Below are positions 1-12,055 of a stretch of DNA of 64,000 nt, piece by piece. The notes under the pieces are model-generated. The model was not told the origin of the DNA, searched no databases, and was given only the letters and a program-made list of their open reading frames with translations. Made by a program: the position numbers and the translations under genes. Positions within the stretch are counted from its first letter, which is position 1; each line of letters starts with the position of its first letter. Origin of the DNA: Hirundichthys speculiger (Eukaryota > Chordata > Actinopteri > Beloniformes > Exocoetidae); contig JAGFBZ010001158.1 in assembly GCA_018398805.1 (NCBI GenBank), positions 1-64,000 of the forward strand. Direction: 5' to 3'.

Positions 1-689
1 GATTCATCATCAGCACAAGACATAATTTTCACACATTTTCCGAGTCTGGATTTTAACCACACTGAGAATATTTGGGATGTGCTGAAGAAGACACATTAAT
101 CTGACAAGACCTTGGTTAAAAATAAATAAATAAATAAATGAATATCTGGATGGAAATAAATGTTTTGACATTGTATGAGCTTACTGACACGATGCCAGGG
201 AAAATATACAATCAAAGTAATCAAAGTTAAAGTTGCTCCAGTGAAACGGAGTGTGTAGCTTGTTTTTTTGGACAGGCAGTGTGTTTAGGTCTTGAAATCC
301 ATTCCTTGGCTGTGTAGTTAATTTTCAGACCTCATGCCTGGTTAGATGTTTAAAGAGTAATACTCTGAGTAAAGCAAGACTAACAATGAAACAAACAAGC
401 ACTTGGTTACAGGAGGTTAAATCTGAACTTGTGTAGGCAGAAAAAGAGAGAAGAAAAGAACAAAACAATGCTCCTGAACTTACAGAAGAAATGACTGTTT
501 GACTACAGTGAAGAACAAAACAGACTGAAGACAAGCCTTGTTCAGATATTTGTCTGTATAGTTCAGGAACTTTTTTTGCTTTAAAAGCCTTTGTGGAGGA
601 TTAGTAGTTCTGCAGATATTTAATCAAAAACAATAAGACAAATTAAACACCACAATTATTATAGTTCATTGCAAGGACATGGATGTACC
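1..689. other. intronic DNA, no gene seen
   Basis: A/T-rich single-copy-looking sequence with a short AAAT run (about 118-140). The small minus-strand ORF at 325-534 is low complexity and resembles no family I know. The stretch presumably lies in the cadm1 intron upstream of the microexon. Confidence 0.5.
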
Positions 690-1243
690 AAATCTAATGA
701 CTTTCCATGATTCAATTTAGTTCAATTCAGCTTTATTTGTGTAGCGTCTATTACAATACAAATTGTCTCTAGGTGCTTTTCAGAGACCCAGATCATGACC
801 CCTGCAAATATTATAAACTAAAGTAATATTATTAAATCTTAATTAAAGAAACAGTGGCAAGTAAACGGTTCCCCAAGTGGGAGAAAAACCTTTACGCCAA
901 ACAGTGGCAAGGAAAAACTCCCCTTTAACTGGAAGAAACCTTGAGCACCAACCTGGATCATCGGGGGGGACCTTCCTGATGAAGATTAGCTGGATAACAG
1001 CAGACAGAGAGAGGAGAGGCACAGATATATTGGCAATATTTTATAGGATTAAATATATGAATAGTAATTATCCATCAGCTGGAGAACTAAGAATTCCATC
1101 CACTTACATTCTGACTGGTTCATTGTTAGTACACGAATTGCAGAGATGACTATATAAACAGATGTAGGCAGCAACACTGAGGTGGTCAGAGGGTCAGACT
1201 AAAGGTCAGCATGTTAGTTGATATTCCGGAATCATCTATATAG
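690..1243. repeat. teleost interspersed repeat (TTCAATTCAGCTTTATTTG type)
   Basis: It begins with the fish-wide motif around TTCAATTCAGCTTTATTTG (719-740). Later it has the phrase GGAAAAACTCCCCTTTAAC (911-929) followed by GGAAGAAACCTTGAGC, both typical of a very common teleost repeat. The tail motif GGTCAGCATGT recurs on the other side of the hAT insertion (about 2934), so both flanks probably belong to one composite repeat. The superfamily was not assigned. Confidence 0.6.
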
Positions 1244-2881
1244 TAGAGGTGGGCGGATCGATCTAAATATCGATAATATCGATACCAACGCTGGTATTGA
1301 TATCAAATGATACTTGTGTAAAAAGATCGATCCTCAAGCTTTTCTTCTCTCACGCGAGCGCTGACTGCTGCAAAGTTTGAATTCATTGAAGTCTGAGCCT
1401 GAGACGCTGGCGCTGTGTCCTCCTCCCCCTCCCCTCTCGTCTGGTCTTTTCACGGTACCGTCACGTGGTGGCAAACATTCAGGTACTCAGCCTGGCCCCT
1501 CCCCCCGGACCCAACCACTCAGCCCTCTCTCCCCCCTCATCGAAACACATCACAGAGAGGGACAACAGAGCAGAAGAATCCAGGATGGCAGAAAGGAAAA
1601 GGAGCGCGGTTTGGCTCAATTTTAATCGTGAAAACGAAACAACAGCAAGTTGTGTAGTTTGTAAAAAGTCCGTAAAATACAGTGGAAACACCAACAATTC
1701 ATACAAGCACATGAAAAAGAATGCGCTTGAAACGCAGAAACGTAGAGAAGAGGAGAGACATCCCCCATTCCCTGATCCTGACAGACCTTCAACTCTGAAA
1801 CAACATTGGCAGACACTTTTCAGTCCAACAGAGGATCCAGGTAGATCAGAGTGGTCATCTTCAGCATCAATTCAGATTAACTTTCAAAGTATGTTACTTG
1901 AATCATATGTTACTGGATCCAACTCAAAAAAATATAATTAAGACCTTGTAAGAAAGTTGTTATCTAAGATAAAATAAAATTAAGATAACCCTTTATTTAT
2001 CCCACAACAGGGAAATTTATATAGTTAAAGCAACAGGAAAGTGCACACAGTGCAAACAAAATAACACAAGTACACACTGTATTGGCCTGAATACAGGACG
2101 ACTGATTAAAAGACAACCCCTATGTTTCATATATCCTTTTGGAAAAATAAAAATATGATGAAGGCAATAAGGTTATTCATAAAACAACTTTTTATTGAAC
2201 AACTATTATAGAAAAAAGTCACACAGACATAACATTTTACTGTATTGTTAAACATTTAAATGATTCAATCTTTTTTAGGAAGTATGGTATCATATTTAAG
2301 GTAAGGTACGTGTCAGGTTTCCATGTTATTAGGATTAAGGTATAGTACTATTTAATAAACTGTATTCTCTTATAATCTGAGACTATGACTCAGTGAATCA
2401 GCAACAAGCATGTAGTTCAATAACTGCATTAATGATGTCAATAACTGCAGAACCATCAAAGTCCAGTTATATTCAATTTCAAGAACAACATTAATCATTC
2501 AGTCTTTAAAAAACAATTTGTTCTGAAAGGAAGAAAATTCCTTATTTTTGTATTTTTCTGAAGAACAATTCTATTTTGTATTGTGGTTTTTCCTTTTATT
2601 CCTTAAAAAAATGTTTATTTCCTAATGTTAAGAAAAACTTTGATTATTACTGTTCCATTGTTTCAAAACAAAAATGTTAATTGTGACAATAAAGTATTTT
2701 GCTGTCACCTATAAAGTTTGCTAAAATTCTATCGTAAGTTTTAACACAAAGGTCAGCAATTTCATGACAGATAGAGCTTCATATGAAAAAGTATCGGTAT
2801 CGGTATCGGTATTGACGATACTGGCCCTGTATTTACTTGGTATCGGATCGATACCAAAATTCTCAGTATCGCCCAGCTCTA
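1244..2881 (+). mobile_element. hAT DNA transposon, internally deleted, 8-bp TSD
   Basis: The ends are TAGAGGTGGGCG and, inverted, TAGAGCTGGGCG. The flanking 8-bp duplication CTATATAG (1236-1243 and 2882-2889) is perfect. Subterminal runs of GATCGATA and TATCGGTATCGG motifs are typical of fish hAT ends. It keeps only the N-terminal part of a transposase (about 1585-1941), so this copy cannot move by itself. It also contains a CTTTATTTATCCC-type short repeat near 1990. Confidence 0.9.
1585..1941 (+). pseudogene. hAT transposase N-terminus with BED zinc finger (truncated)
   Basis: From the ATG at 1585 the frame begins MAERKRSAVWLNF. It then has a BED-type finger: an aromatic W..F pair, C-V-V-C and a later H with the downstream spacing N-N-S-Y-K-H. 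About 119 residues remain before a stop at the end of the frame. The catalytic RNase-H-like core and C-terminal dimerisation (hATC) region are missing. The longer reading from 1465 adds residues from the element's 5' untranslated part and is not preferred. BED fingers bind the element's terminal repeats in this family. The copy is a relic inside the 1244-2881 element. Confidence 0.75.
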
Positions 2882-3138
2882 CTATATAGAGACGTGGAGG
2901 TAAATGCTGGGATGGTCAGAGGGTGGACCTGCAGGTCAGCATGTAGCGCTGGAAACTCTGGCCCGTTGGTGACTCTAACCAGTGTCGTTTCTGTGCTATG
3001 ATGTTTTCTGAACCCTGACTGGAAAACTTAAAATAATCATTTCTATGCAGGTGGTCTCCTAGCTGGCTTCAACTACTTTTTCAGGAATTTTAGATATCAA
3101 TGGGTGGTTGGATATTGGTCTATAATTCTATAAGGATT

Positions 3139-3823
3139 TTAGAGTAAAGATTTAATTACTGCAACTTTAAAAACCCTTGGTTCATTTCCTGATTTTAGGG
3201 ATAGGTTAATCTGATCCAATATTGACGTGCCAGTAAAAAAGAGAATGTTTTTGAGTAGTGGAGTTGGGATGGGGTCCAACAGACATGTGGACAGTTTATC
3301 TCTACTGATGGTTGAGGTCAACTCAGAGAGGTCTATAGGAGAGAAGCAGTCTTGAGTCAAGTTACTGAACCTGAAGAAACACCTACAGCTGTTGGTGACT
3401 GGTCTTGGTTAATTTCTTCTCTAATTCTGATGATTTTACCGCTAAAGAAGTTCAATGTCTTCACTACTGAGAGCTGCAGAAATGCACGTTTCAACAGAGT
3501 TGTGATTCTTTGTGAGCGTGGCTACAGTGATGAATAAAGAACTTGGTTTACTTTTGTTTTCTTCTGTTAATGATGAATAGTAATCCGTTCTAGCATCATA
3601 AAGGGCTTTTTTGTATCTTTCCACCTATGATGGGAGTCTACAGATTTGCCAGAGAACCACCTCTTTTACATTTTATGTGTTTTTTTGGTTTCATCATACA
3701 GTTATGTGAATTATACCAAGGAGCTGAGCTCTGATGGTTAGAGAACCTCTTGTTCAGAGGAGCAACAGCATCTAAAGTTGAATGTAATATATGTGCAGTA
3801 TTGACGACAATACTGATCAGCAC
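3139..3823 (-). pseudogene. LINE ORF2 fragments (pre-RT and RT start)
   Basis: Three frames read in order on the minus strand. 3823-3638 has VAPLNKRF and SAPWYNSH, matching the linker after the endonuclease. 3624-3442 has YKKALYDARTDYYSSL and a 'NKSKPSSLF..VATLT' segment. 3360-3139 has LDPIPTPLLK, followed by the INLSLKSG block at the beginning of the reverse transcriptase. All of this is typical of fish L2/CR1 ORF2. The RT catalytic motif and the endonuclease are absent. Confidence 0.7.
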
Positions 3824-4378
3824 CAGCAGGGGGCCGGTACACTACCCCGAACAAACCTGGCTTTTCTGATCTCCAGCTTGGGATGGTTAGACTAAGCATG
3901 AGACTTTCAAACGTATTATAATCTCATTTAGGTTTAGTTTTTACTTCAAGGCTGGAGTTATAGACTCCTCCACCTCAACCCGTGCTCTGGGGAATATGAT
4001 GATTAATGTAACCAGACCGCATGGCCTCATTTAAACATACTCTTCCTCTTGCAGCCATGTTTCTGACAAAGAGAAGGCGTCACTCTGAGTCTCCATAATT
4101 AGATTATTGACTAACAGAGACTTATATTTAGCAGTCTGCATCTAATTTTTTTTATCTTTTGGCTCCAAATGTCTGACAGAATTTATTTTTATAAGGTTTT
4201 TTTTAACATCGCCACGACTTTTGGAGGACGGGAAATCGACACCGACTGTATATTTTTGCCGGCCACCATGTTGGAATTATCAATTACATCATTCATTTCT
4301 CTATTTTTATTGGCCGGGGACAGTCCTGGAGAAACATGTAAAACTGCAGCTTTACATCCTGGCCTCTGCCCTGGATTG

Positions 4379-4627
4379 TCAGGGGGAGCGTCTAATAAAA
4401 TCAGCCAGACTTCTAAAAATAAGAGCTGCACCATCCCAAGTGGGATGAATGCCATCTCTTCTAATCAGACCAGGCTTTCCCCAAAACATCTGCCAACTGT
4501 CAACAAACCCCACGTCATTTGCTGGACACCACCGAGACAAACAGCGACGGAGCAATGACATGGGGCTAAACATGTCAACACTGGTCGAATTGGAAAGGGG
4601 ACCAGAGAAGTCTACGGAGTCTGACAT
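4379..4627 (-). pseudogene. LINE ORF1 SGNH-esterase tail
   Basis: The 82-residue frame begins [13 protein letters not shown] and ends near the esterase block V motif [14 protein letters not shown], where the Asp and His are the conserved catalytic pair of SGNH/GDSL hydrolases found in CR1-clade ORF1 proteins. The Trp-rich stretch before it ([13 protein letters not shown]) fits the same family. The N-terminal GDS serine block is not present in frame, so the domain is incomplete. Confidence 0.7.
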
Positions 4628-4968
4628 GCTTTTTGCGTAATTTCACACCGACTCAATCTTTAGTGACTTCCGACATGTATTATAACTTTACTGTACTTTA
4701 ATCTTTGCCAGCAGCTTTAAATTTGCTTCAGTGTCACCCGCTTTCGCCCCTGGAATACACCTCACGATGGTCACTGGAGTCGGCTTCACATCTCCAAACT
4801 GTCGCCAGTCACGAGGGTCGGTTTCTCAGCAGGTGTGTGTCGCTGAGTGGGGAAAAATGCTTCCTCCAAACCGTCACCCAGCCACCCTGAGTTCCTGGCT
4901 GCTCAGGTGCTTCAGGGGAACTGCCAGCAGCAGCTACTCTAAGCCAGTCCACCACTATGTTAGCCTGG

Positions 4969-5157
4969 CTAGCTACTGAACCTACGGGGACTATGGTCTA
5001 GTTGGAAGAACTGGGCCTCTGGCTCGCTCAGACTCGCCTCCAAAGCTATAAACAAACTGCACTTTATGCATTTACCATTCTCACTGAAAGATGAATAGCT
5101 AAACATTTTACACACTGAGCAGTAAGAGGGAGAGAAAAAGGGAGAAGAGGAGGCCAT
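4969..5157 (-). pseudogene. LINE ORF1 N-terminus (Cys-rich start)
   Basis: It begins MASSSPFFSPSYCSVCKMF and continues with a second C-x2-C pair (K-C-I-K-C-S) and an acidic helical stretch. This start is one I associate with ORF1 of fish CR1/L2-like LINEs, which carry a small zinc-binding head, a coiled region and an esterase domain. Only about 62 residues stay in frame. The following part (4628-4968) is homologous-looking but frame-broken. Confidence 0.6.
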
Positions 5158-5160
5158 GCT

Positions 5161-6100
5161 AGGAACCTAATAGGCTAATAAGCTGAAGATGAACCAGCGA
5201 TTCGTGACAGTGAAAATCCCAGAGGGGGAAGTGCGACAGTGGAACTAGGTGCAAGTGCTCAATTACAAATTACCAACTGTAGTCTTGAGTTATTGGAGAA
5301 AGCAGATCAAATGTTAGTTTAAAGAGGTTGGTAGAAGAGACTGTGACACTGTGCAAACAGCAGTCAGGACGTGATGCAATACATTACGTTCAGCCGCAAT
5401 ACATTCAGTGTTCAGTGCTGGTGTGAGATGAGTCACGGATGACATCTTTAGGATTTTAGATCTGGGCAGAAAAAATCACGGAGATCCCTCAGGTCAGATG
5501 ATTTACGCAGGTCCAACTTCTCTGCCTGGTAATTCAGGTTGTCCTCTCATCAAAGGTTTGTTGGTTTGATCTTCAGCTTTTCAAATGTGTACACAACTCA
5601 CTGTCCTCTTGAGTTTCAAAAATAGTGTTCAGACTATGTGACTGATGGACAACAGGGGTCACACACTACACAGTCTGATAGTGACTGATCTGTTGACCTC
5701 AAAACTGCAAGAAAGGAGTGGTGCAGGTTGTTTGTGAGATGAAGCCAACAGGACCACATAATCCTCAAAAAGCAGAGATGTAATACTGAGGCCACCCAAC
5801 CTGACCCCCCACAGCCCCTTGGCTACGTCTAGTAATTCTGTACATAAAGGTTATGAATATTTTCCACAGACAACAGTTGACTGATTTGCCTTTGACCAGT
5901 CTGTTATTTGTCGAGATTTGCAAATGACCATCAACTTCAACATAGATATCTTTAAAGGACAGATTTAGATGAGTTGTTTTTTTCCAGCTTCGTTCATCTG
6001 TTCTGACACTGAGAAATCTGTAAGGTTTCTTGATGCATGGCACAACAAAATTTGGGAAAACGCACCAAATCGTAAACCAAAGCCAGCATCGAGAAGACTG
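5161..6100. other. intronic DNA, nothing recognised
   Basis: Mixed-composition sequence without convincing exons or terminal repeats. The 178-residue minus-strand frame reaching from here into 6301 shows no domain. Confidence 0.4.
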
Positions 6101-6560
6101 CACCATGGATCTGTTGGGGTTTGGACCCCAATGCAGGAGAGCAGGAGGCAGGAGATTCCGACAAACAAACCGTTTTATTGTTTCCCAAAAAACCAAAATG
6201 AAACTCCAATGGAAGACAGGGACGGTAGGACAGGAAGGCGAAGAATCGCCAAAGTCAGGAACACAGGCGGAAGGACAGAAACGCAACAGACAAACCAGCA
6301 TGGACGGGGGGAAAAGACGAGACTTATATAACAGAGGGACAAATGAGACGCAGGTGCAAAAAATCAGGGAAATGAACAGAAGGAAGTAAATGCGAACACA
6401 AGAAGGACAAGACAGACTTTCAGAGAAAAGCAGAAAATGAAGTTAACAAAAGACAAGGAACTCAAGAAAAGCAAACCAAACCAAGAAAACAAAGAAAGCA
6501 TGACATGCCCGAGCCAAAGCCATAACAGGTCCAACAAAAAAAGCAATCAAACAGCATGAA
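6101..6560. repeat. unclassified teleost repeat (Cag-rich, related copy at 55.4 kb)
   Basis: Starts near GGGTTTGGACCCCAATGCAG and runs through A/G-rich phrases such as ACTTATATAACAGAGG and CAGGTGCAAAAAATCAGGG. A related stretch with ACTTATAAACACAGAGG and CAGGTGTCAACAATCAGG occurs at about 55360-55570. Its ends are not defined. Confidence 0.5.
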
Positions 6561-7630
6561 GGCATTATCTGTTGGCATCTTCAGCACCAGAGGGATCCAC
6601 TCAGTTGTTTCTGTGATTGACATGCAGCTACATCTGCATGTTGAGCTCGTTTTCATGTCACAGTATATCACCAAAGATTGAGTTTGGGTCTGCAGTCATT
6701 TCTGTTAGTCAGCGGGGGCAGAGGTGATCAGCTGACATGAAGCCAGAGGTGGAGGATGAAGAATCCAGCTGAGAAATGACCAGGAAATCATTCAGACAAC
6801 TGACAGCGATGTCATTTTATCTCTGGATGGTAACAAAAACATACACCTATAGTTTTTTCCAAGTGAAGACAAAGAACACTGGTTGTTAATTCATCACTGG
6901 AACACTTACTTTGTTATTTTTCTGAGTGGTTATTAATGCATTCTTCTCTGTAATATGACAAAGTCAGCATGCAGATTTATTTTCGCCTCCCCAGACCTTT
7001 AATAGAACATTTCCTCCTGCTCTTTGAGCTGCAACAAACAAGAACAATAAAGCGAAACAATGCTCATTAATGATGCTGTTATGTCCAATAGAATGTCAAC
7101 ATAATTAACAGGAAAGTTTAAATATCACACGCATAAATATCACACAGGTAGCTATCAAGCATCAAAGCAGACATCCTGTTTATTATTATTATAATGGATA
7201 AATGATGCACAGTCATTCTCGTGATCTATATCAACGTGTTATCGCTTTTAACTTAAACACTGGTGCAGCGCTCTTGTCTGTGATGATTCTGTCATCCGGA
7301 TGCAGCAGAGGAAGAATTTGATGAATGAGGCTGTTGCGGAGCAGAATATCCTGGTGGTGAAACATTTTGAGAATATTGATGAACTTCCACCAAATATGCT
7401 CAGGAATCGCCAGTCTGACTCGCCCGTTGCCTCACTTATCTCTAAAAAGCATCAGTTAAAGGCAGGGTAAGGGATTCCTGGGTGACTTCACATGTGTCGA
7501 CATTTAAAACAAAACCTCATCGAAGGCTAGCTCCTCCCTCCCCCTCCCTCCAGAGGTGGCGCTCTCCATCCCGAATTCTTTCCCAAGCTGGCTTGTTTTC
7601 AGCGTACAGAGCCAGGGCTGGGTATGAAGA
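6561..7630. other. intronic DNA, nothing recognised
   Basis: No gene seen. A short stretch around 7455-7545 (GGGTAAGGGATTCCTGGGTG..GCTAGCTCCTCCCTCC) resembles 21860-21930, suggesting an undefined dispersed repeat. Confidence 0.4.
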
Positions 7631-7638
7631 CTTTGCAG

Positions 7639-8317
7639 TAGAGGTCTTTGGAACAACCCGAAAACCCGAGGTTCTGACCCGACCCGACCCGAATCGGGTC
7701 TTGGGTCCATTCAAAAGACGTGACTCCGAGTTCAGGTCGGAACCGGTACAGTTAGTCTCGGGTCTGGTCGGTGCTCTCTGACAGGCTGGGTCCACGTTTA
7801 CTCGAGAGGTAAAGATATTGGCGGTGGCAGCCAATGTCAGGACTCTGGGCAGTTAAATGATTATTAATTAACGTGGCGTATTTGTCATGAAACAATCGTG
7901 TTGCCGTAGCGTGTTATTAGCGGTTTGCCCGGCAGCTGTAAAGCACAACGGATCGCCAACATGACAACGTTGGATGAGAGAACATATTCGCGACACGTCC
8001 TGACCGGTGTAGGCTATTAGTGTTAGCAGTTGCTACCAATAGCATCTGTATCCACAAAGAAAATAACGAGATGGATTTATTGTTGTTTACATCATGTAGC
8101 CTATGTAGCAACTGAACCGGGTAGAAGAAGACAACTTTAGGTAAGAAAATCAAGTTTTATTCAATGCTAGATGAGCAACTATGGGCTGGATTGTCTCAGT
8201 TTTATTCGGGTAACTCGGTTCAGTTCGTGGTAGGAAACTAAAGACTCGGGTCGGGTCGGTTCCAGGTCCAAATATTGCGGGTTCGGGTCCATGAAAGTGG
8301 ACCCGTGAAGACCTCTA
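7639..8317. mobile_element. hAT MITE with GACCCG-rich ends
   Basis: The inverted ends TAGAGGTCTT and AAGACCTCTA are exact. The 8-bp target duplication is CTTTGCAG (7631-7638) versus CTTTACAG (8318-8325), with one mismatch. Subterminal tandem GACCC/CGGGTC motifs mark both ends. No transposase is present. An inverted partial copy lies at about 41288-41527. Confidence 0.85.
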
Positions 8318-8325
8318 CTTTACAG

Positions 8326-9715
8326 GAAGTGAGCGGTGAGATTTTCACTAAATGTGACAGAAAGTGCTCTGAGCTAGAAGTTGCACGAAAATCTCACCTC
8401 AAAACAGAAGAATATTAATGACGCGAGGAAGCAACGAGGCTCTGACGCCACCATCCAGTTACTGCGTCTTCCAGCCGAAGTCGAAGAACCGTTGACTTCT
8501 TCTGCAGTGAACAGACATTGTGCATTCATGTTGTTTGGAGGTGTGGCTTCAGCTAATTGCGTATGTTTCAAAATTTCGATGATTCTGTCTGACGAACGCC
8601 ACCCAAACCTCAACATCGTAGCTCCGTTAAGAGAAACGATGTAACCTGCACAGTTGGAGGACACCAGTGAAATTCATCTTTGTTTTATTTTATCTACGGA
8701 CTCAAGTAGCATGAAGTCCAGCTGAAGGGGTAGTGAAGTGAGTTTTTTACTGTCTCTATATAGTTTTACAGCTGTATTTAGGATTTCCATATTTCAGACA
8801 GTTTTTTAAATAATCTTTGGATGTATTTCCTTTACTTTAAATGAGGAGTTTACTGTACGTTTCCTCTCATGGATGTATACTTATATAAAAATGTAACCGA
8901 CCTACCTGATAACTGGCCTTCGGTCCACCCTCATTCTGACTGGTTGTTTTGCACATTTTTCATTTTATATTCCTTTAAATGTTGTTTGCTGGGTGATTCA
9001 TGAAACATGTTGCACTGAAAGTGCTGCAGGAGTGCTGATCTATTTAGCATTATTTAGCACCAACACATTTCAGCTACTCAAGGACCTTGCAGTCAAAGAG
9101 ATCCTCCGAGGCCTCGGTAATTATAAGACAGACTCACCTTGTGAAATCGCCCCCCCCCCCCCCACATCTTAAGCTGCTGGCGGCAGAGTGCAGGATTGGC
9201 ATCGGCCCACTGTTCCCGGCACATTAGCACAAAACACAAATCTCTGAGATAGACAAACACTGGCCCGTGTCTCGATGGCTTGCAGGGGACCGGAGGCCAA
9301 GCAAACACAGGTACATCACGGCACTAAACGGCCCTGCTTCGGGATTTCCGTGTGTGTTTTGGTTGTTTTTATGCATTGAACTGACAAAATGAGTCTTTAT
9401 CTGGACACGTTTCCTCAGGAAGAGAATCTCCGTCTCATCAAGCTATTTAATAAAAAACCTTTCGAGGTATTTACAGTCCGTCAATTTCAAAACACACCGG
9501 AGGAAATCGTCTTCCTCAGCTGAACTCGCTCTGCACTGCAGCTGCGTCCGGACCGGCGCTGACTTTCCTGTTTTAAAAACTGATTGGACCTTATGTGGAG
9601 GCAGCCGAGTTTAATGTGATAAAACTCAGCTGGACTGACATGAACCAAGTTGTTTTATCGCATTACTTCAGCAGGTAAATGTGCAGCTATGCTCAGAGCT
9701 GTACGGTGTGTCCGC
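8326..9715. other. intronic DNA with poly-C tract
   Basis: No gene seen. A run of about 14 C lies at 9150-9163. Confidence 0.4.
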
Positions 9716-9886
9716 AAGGGATGCAACGGTACTCGGTAAAATACCGAACCATTCGGTACGACCTGCACGGAACAACACTCGCGGATTTAGGGTAGCGGGT
9801 GGTCTAAAACTGTACCGAATCCGTACCGAAACCGTGACACAAAAACCGCGGTACGGACCGTACTGTGAGCCACCTGTACCGTAGAG
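9716..9886. mobile_element. hAT-like terminal fragment (GGTACCG-rich)
   Basis: Begins AAGGGATGCAACGGTACTCGG and is dense in inverted GGTAC/GTACC motifs. The part from 9790 on is the reverse complement of the fragment at 19311-19412, including GTGACACAAAAACC versus GATTTTGTGTCAC. No clear duplication was found. Confidence 0.6.
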
Positions 9887-12055
9887 TACTAACCCTAACC
9901 CCAACTTAAACCATTGTCCGGTCCAATTCAACCCCAATAACGTCATGCTAAACATACATGTTGGCAGTCATTTATGCTGGAAATTAAAATGCAAACAAAT
10001 AAAACATTTTTGACGGGATTAAAATAAACAAGTAAAAGGTTTAACATATATTCTATTGGCATACTTTCTTTGTCTTTCTTCAAACTTTGGATGTGATGGA
10101 GGTCACTTCCTCTTGACTGTGAAGGTTGAATTTAGGTTAAAAAAAAAAGAAATCACCAAGAATAATTTGAAAAGTCTCGAGTATCCTCTTGCATGAATGA
10201 AAGAGATGAATAACCAGTTAATGGAAGCAGCAGTGGAGGAACAGATTGTCATGTTTTAAAACAGGGCCGTCGGCGTCTGAATGGCGTCTGATGAGCTGAG
10301 GCCGTTTCAAACGGGACTCACAGCTGGCCGCTTCAGTCCAGGGAGCTTCTTGCGGTCATTTCAGGAGCCAACTTATGTGTCATTTGTTTGAGCGGTCGGT
10401 GATTATTCCTGTTGTGCCCTCTCCACACCTCGCCGAGACGCTGCTGGGATAACCGACTACGAGCCATTCGGCGACGCCCCTTCTTCTTTTATATTGTTCA
10501 TTCAAGCTACACTGCCCCCTGTGTTTCCTGCAGTGCATTACAATAAAACATAAATATTTTCCCCTCAGAGCAGCAACTTATTTGTCCTTTTATGCCATTT
10601 CATCATCAGTTATGGAGGCAGCGTCACTTCTGTCAAAATTTGGTCAATTTTCAACTTTTCACTTAACATGAGCGTCAGCCAATCAGCTGCCAGCTTCGCA
10701 GCGTGAGCTAACATAATGGTAAATGGGGGCGGGGCTGCCTGCTTGTGCAGCGAGCGAGAGGAAATGTGACTGGCTGTTTATCCTAAACGTCCGAGCGTCA
10801 CCACAGCGCTGCTGTTTGTTCATCCCGCTCAAAACCGTGATGTGATTTGTGTCTGGAGTGGCGTCCAGCATTCAGAAACACCAACTGCTGCTGACACCAA
10901 CAACCTTTGACCTTTAGAAATGCAGACTGGTAATATCGACGCATTAGTTCTGAGGTGAAAAACAAGATCAGCTCTGTAATCTGCGTCCTTTGGGCGCCGC
11001 AGCCATCCACAGACATTCAGAGATGAGTAAAAAGACATTTGTTCAGGATGCCGTGGCCTGAACCGGTTGCAGCACCAGTCCTGAACCTGGTTCACGAGTC
11101 CAGAAGGCCTCATCGATGTGGCTCCTTCCAGACTGAGGTGCTCCTTCTTCTGACAGGTAATTCAACGACCAGTACAGATGCGGTTTGTTACTCGGTGATT
11201 GCTGAGCTGCATTTGGGATGTAATTGTTTTTTTTTTTTACTGTAAATCAGAGAAGGAGGGAGCTGCCGGCTGCCACGGCAGCATCCTCCTCTCAAGCTTG
11301 AAATCTTCTTTCCGCAGAGTCAAGAGACGACTGCTGAGAAAAAATGTGTTTAATGTTCTTCAAAAAATGTAATCTGGTGCCGCTTCTTCTTCTTCTGCTG
11401 AGTTAATGTCATTTAAAACCAAAGTGTTTTTTGGGAAGTCGTCAGTTAAAGCAGGAAGAGCCAACAAAGCGCGTTGGTCAATATATTATTCATGGAGTCG
11501 ATTCAGCAGCATTACTTTGCTCAAACTTTTCTTGGTTCGTTGCCATATGAAATAATTCCCGCTGCGAGTACTCAGTTAAATGTTTTCCAAGTCATAAACT
11601 CTTACACCAGGACAGCTGCACAATCATTTCCTCTGGATAGTTTGTATTTCTTCACATCAAAGCTGCCAGCAGCACATAATAGTCTCCTCCATATCTCTTC
11701 AAGCAGTAGCCACATTCCCCTCGACGTGGAACATCCAGTGTGTGCAGCGGGAAGTGTATCTGTGTGTGTGTGTGTGCGTGCGTGTGCGTGTGTGTGTGCG
11801 TGCGTGTGCGTGTGTGTGCGCGCACGAGCCTTTGTTTATCTCTGCACTGCCTTTGGTTCCCTTTGATTTCCCTTAAGTCTTATGTCTTTTGTCATGTTCT
11901 GGTCTTCTGAATGCTTGCTTATGGGTGTCATTTGTTTTCTCCCCCTGCCCCGCTCCCTCCCTCCCTGCCTCCTCCCCCATTTCTTCTTTATTTGCATGCT
12001 GTTCCTCCTGTTCCACACCTCCCTCCACAACTGCCATGTCTCCTTGTGTGCTCAG
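9887..12055. other. intronic DNA upstream of cadm1 microexon
   Basis: Contains a GT/GTGC microsatellite at about 11760-11823 and a long pyrimidine tract (11936-12050) that serves as the acceptor region of the microexon. No further exon was recognised. Confidence 0.5.
11760..11823. repeat. (TG)n/(TGCG)n microsatellite
   Basis: Alternating TG with interspersed CG steps. The translated Val/Cys/Arg repeat is an artefact of this tract. Confidence 0.9.

Larger units (their letters stand above)
2890..5160 (-). mobile_element. degraded CR1/L2-type LINE, minus strand
   Basis: Minus-strand fragments occur in the expected order. ORF1 start is at about 4969-5157, the ORF1 esterase tail at 4379-4627, and pieces of ORF2 upstream of and into the reverse transcriptase at 3823-3139. 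Frames are broken repeatedly and the middle of ORF1 and most of ORF2 are missing, so this is an old, dead copy. The hAT at 1244-2881 lies next to its 3' side. Confidence 0.75.

Noticed and set aside
5765..6301. 178-residue minus-strand ORF
   Set aside because: Runs into a dispersed repeat, has no recognisable domain and no splice or promoter context.
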